Positions 9,087-16,744 of a stretch of DNA of 64,000 nt are shown piece after piece (within the stretch, counting starts at the first letter, position 1; each line of letters begins with the position of its first letter). Below the pieces are notes generated by a model. It was not told where the DNA came from, did no database searches, and saw nothing but the letters and a program-made list of their open reading frames with translations. A program made the translations under genes and the position numbers. Source of the stretch: Paraoerskovia marina DSM 21750 (GTDB lineage Bacteria; Actinomycetota; Actinomycetes; Actinomycetales; Cellulomonadaceae); contig NZ_JNIY01000006.1 in assembly GCF_000701465.1 (NCBI RefSeq), positions 165,733 to 229,732 of the forward strand. Direction: 5' to 3'.

Positions 9087-9749
9087 TCAGGAGTGCGGTT
9101 CGGGCCCCGGCGACGGCAGCGTGCGCGGCGGCCGGTAGGCCCACTCGCGGTCGTCCTCGGTGATCGCGCGCAGCACGCGTGCCGGGACGCCGCCGACGAC
9201 CGTCCGGGCCGGGACGTGCCCGGCGACGACGGCTCCCGCCGCGACCACGGCACCGTCCCCGATCTCGACCCCGGGCAGGATGACCGCGCCGGAGCCGACC
9301 CAGACGTCCGCACCGATCCGGACCGGTGCGGAGAACTGCACTCCCCCGGTCCGCAGTTCCGGGTGGACAGGATGACCGGTCGTGCTGATCACGACGTTGG
9401 GCGCGAGCATCGTCCGCGCCCCGATCTCGACGTCGACGTCGTCGACGACGTTCAGACCCGCGTTGACGTACACGTCGTCACCGAGCCGGATCCGATACCC
9501 GTAGGCGACCCGCAGGGGCGGCTCGACCCACACCCCGGTGCCGACCGCACCGAGCAGCTCGCCCAGGATCCGAGCGCGCTCTGCCCGCTGAGCCGGACGG
9601 GTGTGGTTGTAGTCGAACTCCAGGTCCTTCGCGCGATCCTGCTCGGACATGAGCGTGGCGGACCGTGCGCCGTCGTAGAGCTCGTGCGCGTCCATCCGAC
9701 GACGCACCTCGCGGTCGACGTCCTCCGGGGTGCCCTCGTCATGGTGCAT
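9087..9749 (-). CDS. maltose/galactoside O-acetyltransferase-like protein
   Basis: A 220-residue left-handed beta-helix acetyltransferase of the Maa/LacA (NodL) group, which transfers acetyl from acetyl-CoA to sugars. The N-terminal maltose-acetyltransferase segment (MDAHELYDGARS..LMSEQDRAKDLEFDYN) is followed by hexapeptide repeats and the conserved TTGHPVHP loop carrying the catalytic His. It starts 22 bases after malG, so it forms the end of the mal operon and may acetylate non-metabolised sugars for export, a role known for lac and mal acetyltransferases. It also has TATCCT six bases before its ATG. Confidence 0.88.
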   Translation of the reverse strand: MHHDEGTPEDVDREVRRRMDAHELYDGARSATLMSEQDRAKDLEFDYNHTRPAQRAERARILGELLGAVGTGVWVEPPLRVAYGYRIRLGDDVYVNAGLNVVDDVDVEIGARTMLAPNVVISTTGHPVHPELRTGGVQFSAPVRIGADVWVGSGAVILPGVEIGDGAVVAAGAVVAGHVPARTVVGGVPARVLRAITEDDREWAYRPPRTLPSPGPEPHS

Positions 9750-9755
9750 CCGGCG

Positions 9756-9761
9756 AGGATA
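9756..9761 (-). promoter_or_regulatory. candidate -10 box TATCCT before the acetyltransferase gene
   Basis: TATCCT then CGCCGG then ATG 9749. It could give the acetyltransferase its own leaderless transcript in addition to readthrough from malG. Confidence 0.35.
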
Positions 9762-9771
9762 CCGCCGGACG

Positions 9772-10656
9772 TCAGCCCTTGACCGAACCCGCCGTCAGCC
9801 CGCCGACGATGTACTTCTGCAGGAAGAGGAAGAGCGCGAGGATCGGGATCGTCGAGATGACGGCCCCGGCGGCGAACAGCCCCCAGTTCGCCTCGAGCAG
9901 GCTCGAGACCCACGAGTAGAGGCCGACCGCGAGCGTCCAGTTCCCCTCGGACTGCAGAAGCACACGGGCGATGACGAACTCGCCGAACGTGGCGATGATC
10001 GACAGCAGTGCCACCACCGCGAGGATGGGGGTGACGAGCCGCAGGATGATCGTCCAGTAGGTCTGCGAGTGCGTGGCGCCGTCGATCTTGGCGGCCTCGT
10101 CGAGCTCTCGCGGCACGGTGTTGAAGAACCCGTACATGAGGAACGTGTTCACACCGAGCGCCCCACCCAGGTAGACGCAGATCAGAGCGATCTTGCTGTT
10201 CAGGCCGAGGGCAGGAACGACCTGGCCGAAGCTGATGAGGAGCAGGAAGATGGCGACGAACGCCAGCATCTGGGGAAACATCTGCACGATCAGCAGCGTC
10301 GTCAGACCCACACGGCGGCCGGTGAAGCGGAAGCGGCTGAAGGCGTAGGCCGCCGCCGCACCCATGAGCACCGTACCGATGCTCGTGACGACGGCGATCT
10401 GCACCGAGTTCAAGGCCCACGACCAGAACCTGGTGTCACCGAGCGCGGCGTAGTTGCTGCCCGAGATCGAGCTGAACAGGTCGTTCGACCCCGTCAGCGT
10501 CCCGCCCTCGGAGAGCGACGCGGAGATGATGTACACGATCGGGAAGACCGCATAGATCACGAACACGACGCCGACGACGTGGCGCCAGCCCAGCTCGGTG
10601 AACCAGCGTCCGGCGGACATGCGACGGCGCGGGGCGACCGTGGTGGTGGAGGACAT
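9772..10656 (-). CDS. malG: maltose-type ABC transporter permease MalG
   Basis: A 294-residue inner-membrane permease with six predicted helices. The cytoplasmic EAA loop, which contacts the ATPase, is present as LDEAAKIDGAT with the conserved following G about ten residues on. With MalF it forms the channel for maltose or maltodextrin taken from the lipoprotein MalE. It starts one base after the malF stop (TGACATG), so translation is probably coupled. No MalK-type ATPase gene lies in the locus, so the importer must use an ATPase encoded elsewhere, often the shared MsiK in actinomycetes. Confidence 0.93.
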   Translation of the reverse strand: MSSTTTVAPRRRMSAGRWFTELGWRHVVGVVFVIYAVFPIVYIISASLSEGGTLTGSNDLFSSISGSNYAALGDTRFWSWALNSVQIAVVTSIGTVLMGAAAAYAFSRFRFTGRRVGLTTLLIVQMFPQMLAFVAIFLLLISFGQVVPALGLNSKIALICVYLGGALGVNTFLMYGFFNTVPRELDEAAKIDGATHSQTYWTIILRLVTPILAVVALLSIIATFGEFVIARVLLQSEGNWTLAVGLYSWVSSLLEANWGLFAAGAVISTIPILALFLFLQKYIVGGLTAGSVKG

Positions 10657-10657
10657 G

Positions 10658-12298
10658 TCAGTTGATCTCCTCGAGCGAGCGGGTCTTCTTGAACGCGATG
10701 GCCGAGATGGTCGCGATGATCACGAAGATGACGATCGACAGCGCGCTCGCGAGCCCGAAGTTCTTGGGGGCGTTCCCGTCGAGGCCGGCCACGGAGTACA
10801 CCATCGTGATGAGGATGTCCGTGTGCCCGAGCGGGACGGACGCGTCGTCGAACCGTGGACCACCGCCCGTCAGCATGTAGACGAGCGCGAAGTTGTTGAA
10901 GTTGAAGGCGAACGAGGAGATGAGCAGCGGCGTCGTGGAGACGAGGAGCAGCGGCAGCGTGATCTCGCGCCATGTCCGCAGCCGGGTCGCGCCGTCGATC
11001 TTCGCGGCCTCCATGACGTCGGTCGGCAGGGACTGGAGCGCGCCCGTGCAGATGAGGAACATGTACGGGAACCCCAGCCAGAGGTTCACCCCGATCAGGG
11101 AGAGCTTGGCGAGCCACGGGTCGGTCAGCCACGGGATGCTCGCACCGTTCAGCAGAACCTGGTTGACGAACCCGAAGCTGCGGTTGAGCAGGCCGGACCA
11201 GAGCAGCGGCGCGACGAACCCGGGGATCGCGTACGGCAGGATCAGCAGCGTCCGATAGATCTTGCGCCCGCGCAGACGCGGGTCGTTGAAGACGCTCGCG
11301 AGGAACAGGCCGAGCAGGAACGTGGTCGCCACCGACGCGATCGCGAACGCGAAGGTCCAGAGGACGACCTGGAGGAACGGTCCCGCGTAGCGAGAGTCGC
11401 TGAACGCGAGCGTGAAGTTGTCGAGCCCGACGAACACCCGCCAGCCCACCGAGAGGGTGGAGCCGTCCGCGGCCTCGAACTCGCCGTCGTCGTTGGGCGT
11501 GTAGACGGTGCCCGTGGTGGTGTCCGTCATCGTGTCCGCGGCCTCGTCGTAGACGAGCGTCGACGTCGACGCGTAGCCGGTCCGTGCGTCCTGCGTGCGG
11601 ATCGAGCCGTCGTTCGGGTCGTCGGAGACGGGGACGCGCAGGTCCGTGATCTCGCCCTGGCGGGCCAGGACGTCGTTGCGGTCCAGCACGGTCCATCCGT
11701 CGACGTCCGTCACCTGGCCGCCGGCGACGGTGGCCTCGACGCTCTCGAGCGGCTCGTCGGCGGAGCCGACCTCGACGGTGCCGTCCTCGCGCACGACGGC
11801 GAAGCCCAGCTCGTCGCCGTCCTCCACCACGGTCAGCGGGACCGACGGGGCACGCTCGACGCGCCGCTCGTTCTGGACGAGGAGCGCCTCGATCGCCTGC
11901 TCCTTGGTGGAGTTGTGGCCGTCGCCGTAGTTCGTGAAGGCGACCCACCCGGTGTAGGCGATCGTGAAGATCTGGAAGACCAGCAGGAAGACGAGCCCGG
12001 GAAAGATGTACTTCAGCGGGACGGTGCGCCGGGAGAAGTAGACCCAGTCGGCCACGACCAGCATGACCGCCATCGCCCCGAGGATCACCCAGGACTCCGC
12101 GGTCCACGCCGAGATGATCACGTACACGCCAAACGCGTTGACGACGGCCATCAGGGCGAGCTTGACGAGGAACCCGGGGCCGAACCTGCGCGCCGGGGAC
12201 TCGTCCGGACGCATCCTCCGACGCCGTCCGGGCGGGGGTGCGGCTGCGTCCTCGGCCGTCATGGTGGACGGACCGGTGGTGTGCTTCTGGATCGACAT
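10658..12298 (-). CDS. malF: maltose-type ABC transporter permease MalF with large extracytoplasmic insert
   Basis: A 546-residue permease. A basic N-terminal tail (RRRRMRPDE) precedes three helices (about 44-117); then an acidic extracytoplasmic insert of about 165 residues (121-290) rich in Asp, Glu, Thr and Gly; then the core permease with five more helices and the EAA loop MEAAKIDGATRL. The insert occupies the place of the P2 loop of E. coli MalF, which touches the binding protein. It pairs with MalG. Between malE and malF there is a strong hairpin that could lower expression relative to malE. Confidence 0.92.
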   Translation of the reverse strand: MSIQKHTTGPSTMTAEDAAAPPPGRRRRMRPDESPARRFGPGFLVKLALMAVVNAFGVYVIISAWTAESWVILGAMAVMLVVADWVYFSRRTVPLKYIFPGLVFLLVFQIFTIAYTGWVAFTNYGDGHNSTKEQAIEALLVQNERRVERAPSVPLTVVEDGDELGFAVVREDGTVEVGSADEPLESVEATVAGGQVTDVDGWTVLDRNDVLARQGEITDLRVPVSDDPNDGSIRTQDARTGYASTSTLVYDEAADTMTDTTTGTVYTPNDDGEFEAADGSTLSVGWRVFVGLDNFTLAFSDSRYAGPFLQVVLWTFAFAIASVATTFLLGLFLASVFNDPRLRGRKIYRTLLILPYAIPGFVAPLLWSGLLNRSFGFVNQVLLNGASIPWLTDPWLAKLSLIGVNLWLGFPYMFLICTGALQSLPTDVMEAAKIDGATRLRTWREITLPLLLVSTTPLLISSFAFNFNNFALVYMLTGGGPRFDDASVPLGHTDILITMVYSVAGLDGNAPKNFGLASALSIVIFVIIATISAIAFKKTRSLEEIN

Positions 12299-12340
12299 CT
12301 TGCCTTCCGGGGACCTCGTCGACGCTGCGATGGCAGTGTG

Positions 12341-12372
12341 CGAGGGCCGCGGGTTGGTCCCCGCGGCCCTCG
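12341..12372 (-). terminator. intercistronic hairpin between malE and malF
   Basis: Perfect 13-bp stem (12341-12353 with 12360-12372) and a 6-base loop in the 79-base gap after the malE stop. Such a structure can act as a partial terminator or protect the malE message, giving an excess of binding protein over permease, as known for malE-malF in enteric bacteria. Confidence 0.7.
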
Positions 12373-12377
12373 ACGGA

Positions 12378-13604
12378 TCAGGAGTCGAGCGCTCCCTCGA
12401 TGTCCGAGATCATCTTGTCCCAGGCCTCGACGGGCTCGGACGTACCGCTGATGATGTTGGCCTCGGTGACGCCCCAGAACGCCCAGACCGAACCCATCTC
12501 GGGGATCGACGGCATCGGGACGGCCTCGGCGCCGACCTCGCGGAAGCCCGCGACGATCGGGTCGGACGACGCGGCGTCGGCCGCGGAGGTGAGTGCCGGC
12601 GGACGCGCACCGGACTCGAAGAGCGCCGTCTGGGCCTCGTCCGTGGACATGTAGTTCACGAGGAAGTCGTTGGCGAGCAGCGTGTTCTCGCTCTGCGCGC
12701 TGACGTAGAAGCCCTGCACGCCGACGAAGGGCTGCGCGACGTCGTCGCCGGCCGTCGGGATCGGGTCGACCGAGAGGTCGAGGTCGGCGAAGGACTCGAT
12801 CATCCACGGGCCACCGATGATGAACGGCGACTCGCCGTTGGCGAAGGCCTCCACCGCGATGTCGTAGGTCATGTCCGTGCTGAGGAGGCCGGCCTCGCCC
12901 TGCTCCTGCAGCCACTCGGCGTACGCGTGGCCGTTGTCGCCACCCATGGCGATCTCGGGCGAGTAGGACCCGTCCTCGTTCTGCTCGAAGACCGGAGCGT
13001 CGAACGACGTCTGGAACGGGTAGTACGTGTACGGGTCGCCCTCGGTCCCGGTTTGGATCAGGAGCGGGTACGTGGCGCCCGACTCCTCGCCGGCGGCGAT
13101 GGCGTCGTCCCAGGTCGCGGGTGCCTCGTCGGCGAGCGCGGTGTTGCGGATGAGCGCGATGTTCTCGATCGCGTACGGCAGTCCGTAGACCTGCCCGTCG
13201 GCCGTGAACGCCTCGACCGAGACGTCCTCGAAGTCACCGGTCATGTCGCCGAGCTCGACCGGGGCGACGACGCCGTTGGTGAGCAGCTCGCCCAGCCAGT
13301 CGTGCGCGCCGACGGTGATGTCGGGGCCCTCGCCCGTCGGGACCTGCGCGATGAAGTCCGTGCGGATGTCCTCGAAGTTCTTCAGGACGAGCTCGACGTC
13401 CGCGCCGGTCTCCTCCTCGAAGGACGCCGCGGCGGACTCGACGGCAGCCTGTCGGGTCTCGTCGACCCAGACGGTCAGCGTGCCGGTCTCCTCGGCCGCT
13501 GCCGTGGTCTCCGTGCTCTCCTCGGACTCGCTGGTGTCGGACCCGCAGGCCGCCAGTGTCAGCGTCAGGCCGACCGCGCCGGCCATCATGATGCTCCGTC
13601 GCAT
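12378..13604 (-). CDS. malE: maltose/maltodextrin-binding lipoprotein
   Basis: A 408-residue extracellular solute-binding protein (family 1). It begins with a lipoprotein signal MRRS..LTLTLAAC, with Cys20 as the lipidated residue, followed by a flexible Ser/Glu/Thr linker. The mature part has the MalE-like core (GTLTVWVDETRQ, GPDITVGAHDWLGEL, GGPWMIESF). The ATG at 13604 has GGGAG five bases upstream. It captures maltodextrins outside the membrane and hands them to MalFG. Its promoter carries a LacI-type palindrome over the -35 box, so it is probably repressed by the adjacent regulator. Confidence 0.93.
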   Translation of the reverse strand: MRRSIMMAGAVGLTLTLAACGSDTSESEESTETTAAAEETGTLTVWVDETRQAAVESAAASFEEETGADVELVLKNFEDIRTDFIAQVPTGEGPDITVGAHDWLGELLTNGVVAPVELGDMTGDFEDVSVEAFTADGQVYGLPYAIENIALIRNTALADEAPATWDDAIAAGEESGATYPLLIQTGTEGDPYTYYPFQTSFDAPVFEQNEDGSYSPEIAMGGDNGHAYAEWLQEQGEAGLLSTDMTYDIAVEAFANGESPFIIGGPWMIESFADLDLSVDPIPTAGDDVAQPFVGVQGFYVSAQSENTLLANDFLVNYMSTDEAQTALFESGARPPALTSAADAASSDPIVAGFREVGAEAVPMPSIPEMGSVWAFWGVTEANIISGTSEPVEAWDKMISDIEGALDS

Positions 13605-13656
13605 CGTCACTCCCAGTGTTCGTGCGTGAGGCGACAGATGCCGCCGGGACATGATG

Positions 13657-13686
13657 ACGATAGGCCGGGGCGAGCGAGATATGCAA
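13657..13686 (-). promoter_or_regulatory. malE promoter
   Basis: -35 TTGCAT (13681-13686) and -10 TATCGT (13657-13662) separated by 18 bases on the minus strand. The -35 box overlaps the operator palindrome at 13683-13694, so repressor binding should block polymerase. Confidence 0.6.
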
Positions 13687-13694
13687 GCGCTTGC
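13683..13694. promoter_or_regulatory. LacI-family operator O1 (malE side)
   Basis: Perfect 12-base palindrome GCAAGCGCTTGC with the central CG typical of LacI/GalR operators. It overlaps the -35 box of malE. Confidence 0.75.
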
Positions 13695-13705
13695 TGCAAC
13701 ATTCA

Positions 13706-13719
13706 TGTAACGCTTGCAG
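13706..13719. promoter_or_regulatory. LacI-family operator O2 (regulator side)
   Basis: Imperfect operator reading TGCAAGCG on the minus strand, with a weaker second half (TTACAT). It lies about 12 bases after O1 and over the expected -35 region of the regulator's own promoter, consistent with autoregulation. Confidence 0.55.
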
Positions 13720-13739
13720 CACTGGGCCGAATCCTCCCC

Positions 13740-13745
13740 TAGGCT
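13740..13745 (+). promoter_or_regulatory. -10 box TAGGCT, leaderless malR
   Basis: TAGGCT, six bases, then GTG 13752; no ribosome site is visible. Confidence 0.5.
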
Positions 13746-13751
13746 GCTCGT

Positions 13752-14789
13752 GTGCGCACCAGACTCTCCGACATCGCCGAGCAATCCGGCGTCAGCACCG
13801 CGACCGTCTCGCGCGTGCTCAACGGCAAGGCGAACGTCTCCGCCGCGACGCGCCAGGCCGTGCTCGCCGCCTTCGACGTGCTCGGGTACGAACGCCCCGA
13901 GCGGCTGCGAACCCGCTCCGAGGGCCTCGTCGGTCTCGTGATCCCGGAGCTCACGAACCCGGTCTTCCCCGCTCTCGCCCAGGCGATCGAGGCGACGCTC
14001 GCGCAGCACGGCTACACGCCGCTGCTGTGCACGCAGTCCCCCGGCGGCACGACCGAGGACCAGTACGTCGAGACCCTCCTGACGCACGGGGTCAACGGCA
14101 TCATCTTCGTCTCCGGCCTCCACGCCGACACGTCGACGGACATGAGCCGCTACCAGCGGATCACCGACACGGGCGTACCTGTCGTGCTGATCAACGGATA
14201 CACGGACAAGCTCGACGTCCCCTTCGTCTCGCCCGACGACGTCGAGGCGACCCGGGCGGCGGTCCGCCACCTGACGTCGCTCGGACACCGCCGGGTCGGG
14301 CTCGTCATCGGTCCGGCCCGGTTCGTCCCGGCACGGCGGAAGATCGACGGCTTCGTCGACACTCTCGTCGACCACGGCCTCGCCACGGACCGGGCGGAGG
14401 CGGAGGAGTCGATCTCGACGACGCTCTACACCGTCGAGGGAGGGCAGGCCGGAGCCACCGACCTGATCGACCGGGGCCACACCGGCATCGTCTGCGGATC
14501 GGACCTGATGGCGCTCGGGGCCATCCGGGCGGCGAGGACCCGTGGCCTGCGCGTACCCGGCGACGTCTCGGTGGTCGGGTACGACGACTCCCCCCTCATC
14601 GCGTTCACCGATCCGCCGCTCACCACGATCCGCCAGCCCGTCGACTCGATGGCACAGGCCGCCGTCAGCGCTCTCCTGGGCCAGATCCAGGGCACCGCGT
14701 CGCCGCGCAGCGAGCTGCTGTTCCGCACGGAGCTCGTCGTCCGTGAGTCCACAGGCCCCGCCCCTGCCGCTGTCGACACCACGCCGTAA
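13752..14789 (+). CDS. malR: LacI-family transcriptional regulator of the maltose locus
   Basis: A 345-residue LacI/GalR repressor. The N-terminal helix-turn-helix and hinge helix cover residues 4-50 (LSDIAEQSGVSTATVSRVLNG), followed by a periplasmic-binding-protein-like effector domain. It is divergent from malE and directly upstream of the alpha-glucosidase gene. Palindromes of its expected type lie at malE, at its own promoter and across its stop codon ahead of the glucosidase, so it probably controls all three units, with maltose or a related sugar as the likely inducer (inference). Start GTG 13752 fits a leaderless message. Confidence 0.9.
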   Translation: MRTRLSDIAEQSGVSTATVSRVLNGKANVSAATRQAVLAAFDVLGYERPERLRTRSEGLVGLVIPELTNPVFPALAQAIEATLAQHGYTPLLCTQSPGGTTEDQYVETLLTHGVNGIIFVSGLHADTSTDMSRYQRITDTGVPVVLINGYTDKLDVPFVSPDDVEATRAAVRHLTSLGHRRVGLVIGPARFVPARRKIDGFVDTLVDHGLATDRAEAEESISTTLYTVEGGQAGATDLIDRGHTGIVCGSDLMALGAIRAARTRGLRVPGDVSVVGYDDSPLIAFTDPPLTTIRQPVDSMAQAAVSALLGQIQGTASPRSELLFRTELVVRESTGPAPAAVDTTP

Positions 14790-14797
14790 GCGCTTAC
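14786..14797. promoter_or_regulatory. LacI-family operator O3 overlapping the malR stop codon
   Basis: Perfect palindrome GTAAGCGCTTAC containing the malR stop TAA. It overlaps TACACT at 14795-14800, a candidate -10 box for the glucosidase gene that starts 70 bases downstream. Confidence 0.7.
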
Positions 14798-14867
14798 ACT
14801 ACGTCCCAAGGGCATCGCCGCTCGGTGCCTACTCCTCGACGACGCCACGAAAAGGACAGCACTCACC

Positions 14868-16661
14868 ATGACTCGAATCGATTCGTCGCCCACGAAGCCT
14901 CTCTCCGCCAGCACGGTGGTCCATGCGTCGCACGAGCCCTCCGAGTGGTGGCGTGACGCGGTCATCTACCAGGTCTACCCCCGGTCGTTCGCCGACGCGG
15001 ACGGCGACGGCATCGGCGACCTCCCCGGGATCACCTCCCGCCTGCCGCACCTCGCCGCGCTCGGCATCGACGCGCTGTGGCTCTCGCCCTTCTACCGCTC
15101 CCCCCAGAAGGACGCGGGGTACGACGTCGCCGACTACCGCGCGGTCGACCCCCTCTTCGGCACGCTCGAGGACTTCGACGTGCTGCTCGAGCAGGCGCAC
15201 GAGCGCGGCATCCGGATCATCGTGGACCTCGTGCCCAACCACACCTCGGACCAGCACGTCTGGTTCCAGGAGGCGCTCCGCTCGCCCGCCGGCAGCCCGG
15301 CCCGCGCGCGGTACATGTTCCGGGACGGCAAGGGGGCCGACGGCTCGACACCACCGAACAACTGGCAGTCGATCTTCGGCGGACCGGCGTGGACCCGCCT
15401 GCCAGCCTCGGAGGACGACGGCCCCGCCGGGCCGCAGTGGTACCTGCACCTCTTCGACACCAGCCAGCCCGACCTCGACTGGAGCAACGACGAGGTCAAG
15501 GCCGAGTTCGAGGACGTCCTGCGGTTCTGGCTCGACAAGGGCGTGGACGGGTTCCGCATCGACGTCGCGCACGGCATGGTCAAGGCCGACGGACTGCCCG
15601 ACTGGAGCGGAAAGACCTCGATGGTCGAGGGCACCGAGAAGCCGGCGGAACAGGTGGTCGACCCCGGCGCACCCGAGGACGGCCTCGTGGACACCTCGGT
15701 CAACGGCCCGATGTTCGACCAGGACGGGGTGCACGACATCTACCGCGCATGGCACCAGGTTCTCGCCGAGTACGACGGCGACCGCTGCCTGGTCGCCGAG
15801 GCCTGGGTCGAGCCGATGGAGCGCCTCGCGCGCTACGTGCGCGCCGACGAGATGCACCAGGCGTTCAACTTCGCCTTCCTGACGACAGAGTGGGACGCCT
15901 CGCGCCTGCGCGACATCGTCGCCGAGTCGTTGGAGATGTCCGACTCCGTCGGCGCACCCACCACCTGGGTCCTGTCGAACCACGACGTGTCCCGGCACGC
16001 CTCGCGCCTCGGCTACGAGGACGCCTCCCAGCGCCCGGCCGGCACCGCAGGCATCAAGCCTACCGACCCCCAGCCCGACGAGGCGCTCGGCATCAAGCGC
16101 GCCCGCGCCGCGTCGCTGCTCATGCTCGGCCTGCCCGGAAGCGCGTACGTCTACCAGGGTGAAGAGCTGGGCCTCCCGGACCACATCATGATCCCGGACG
16201 AGGCGCGACAGGACCCGTCGTTCTTCCGCACGAACGGCGAGGAGATCGGCCGCGACGGCTGCCGCGTCCCGATCCCGTGGGAGGCCGCCGCCCCCGGATA
16301 CGGCTTCGGGCCGACCGGGAAGACGTGGCTCCCGCAGCCTCCGTCGTACGGTACGTACGCGGCGGACCAGCAGCGCGACGTCGAGGGCTCCACGTTCGAG
16401 ATGTACCGTCGGGCGCTTGAGGTCCGGGGTGAGGCGGAGCTCGGCTCGGGGAGCCTCGCCTGGGTCGACGAGTACCAGGGATCGTCCGACGTCGTCGCCC
16501 TGCTCAACCGTGACGTCGTCGTGCTGACGAACCTCGGTACCGAGGCCGTCACGCTCCCGGTCGGCGCGGAGGTGCTGGTGGCCTCGGGCGACCACGCCAC
16601 CGCCACCGAGGACTCGGGGGCAAGGGTCCCGCGCGACACCACCGTCTGGTTCCGCGTCTGA
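14868..16661 (+). CDS. GH13 alpha-glucosidase
   Basis: A 597-residue glycoside hydrolase of family 13, oligo-1,6-glucosidase/alpha-glucosidase type, which releases glucose from maltose and short maltodextrins. The four conserved regions are visible: DLVPNHTS (120-127), GFRIDVAHG with nucleophile Asp232, VAEAW with acid/base Glu311, and LSNHDVSR with Asp373. There is no signal peptide, so it acts in the cytoplasm on imported sugar. It follows malR with an operator in between, and AAAGG lies about 13 bases before the ATG. Exact linkage preference (alpha-1,4 or 1,6) cannot be decided here. Confidence 0.92.
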   Translation: MTRIDSSPTKPLSASTVVHASHEPSEWWRDAVIYQVYPRSFADADGDGIGDLPGITSRLPHLAALGIDALWLSPFYRSPQKDAGYDVADYRAVDPLFGTLEDFDVLLEQAHERGIRIIVDLVPNHTSDQHVWFQEALRSPAGSPARARYMFRDGKGADGSTPPNNWQSIFGGPAWTRLPASEDDGPAGPQWYLHLFDTSQPDLDWSNDEVKAEFEDVLRFWLDKGVDGFRIDVAHGMVKADGLPDWSGKTSMVEGTEKPAEQVVDPGAPEDGLVDTSVNGPMFDQDGVHDIYRAWHQVLAEYDGDRCLVAEAWVEPMERLARYVRADEMHQAFNFAFLTTEWDASRLRDIVAESLEMSDSVGAPTTWVLSNHDVSRHASRLGYEDASQRPAGTAGIKPTDPQPDEALGIKRARAASLLMLGLPGSAYVYQGEELGLPDHIMIPDEARQDPSFFRTNGEEIGRDGCRVPIPWEAAAPGYGFGPTGKTWLPQPPSYGTYAADQQRDVEGSTFEMYRRALEVRGEAELGSGSLAWVDEYQGSSDVVALLNRDVVVLTNLGTEAVTLPVGAEVLVASGDHATATEDSGARVPRDTTVWFRV

Positions 16662-16675
16662 CGCGAGCGGACACA

Positions 16676-16716
16676 AACGCCCCGGGCCGCCGACCAGTTC
16701 GGCGACCCGGGGCGTT
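16676..16716. terminator. bidirectional terminator, glucosidase/dusB
   Basis: Inverted repeat AACGCCCCGGG / CCCGGGGCGTT with an additional inner CGCCGA/TCGGCG helix, 15 bases after the glucosidase stop and before the end of convergent dusB. Confidence 0.85.
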
Positions 16717-16744
16717 CGTGCGTCCGCGCGGAGGACGGCCCGAG

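Noticed and set aside
12378..14480. 700-codon minus frame suggesting a larger malE protein
   Set aside because: The signal peptide with lipobox starts at 13604 with a ribosome site; the upstream part is antisense to malR and crosses the operators.
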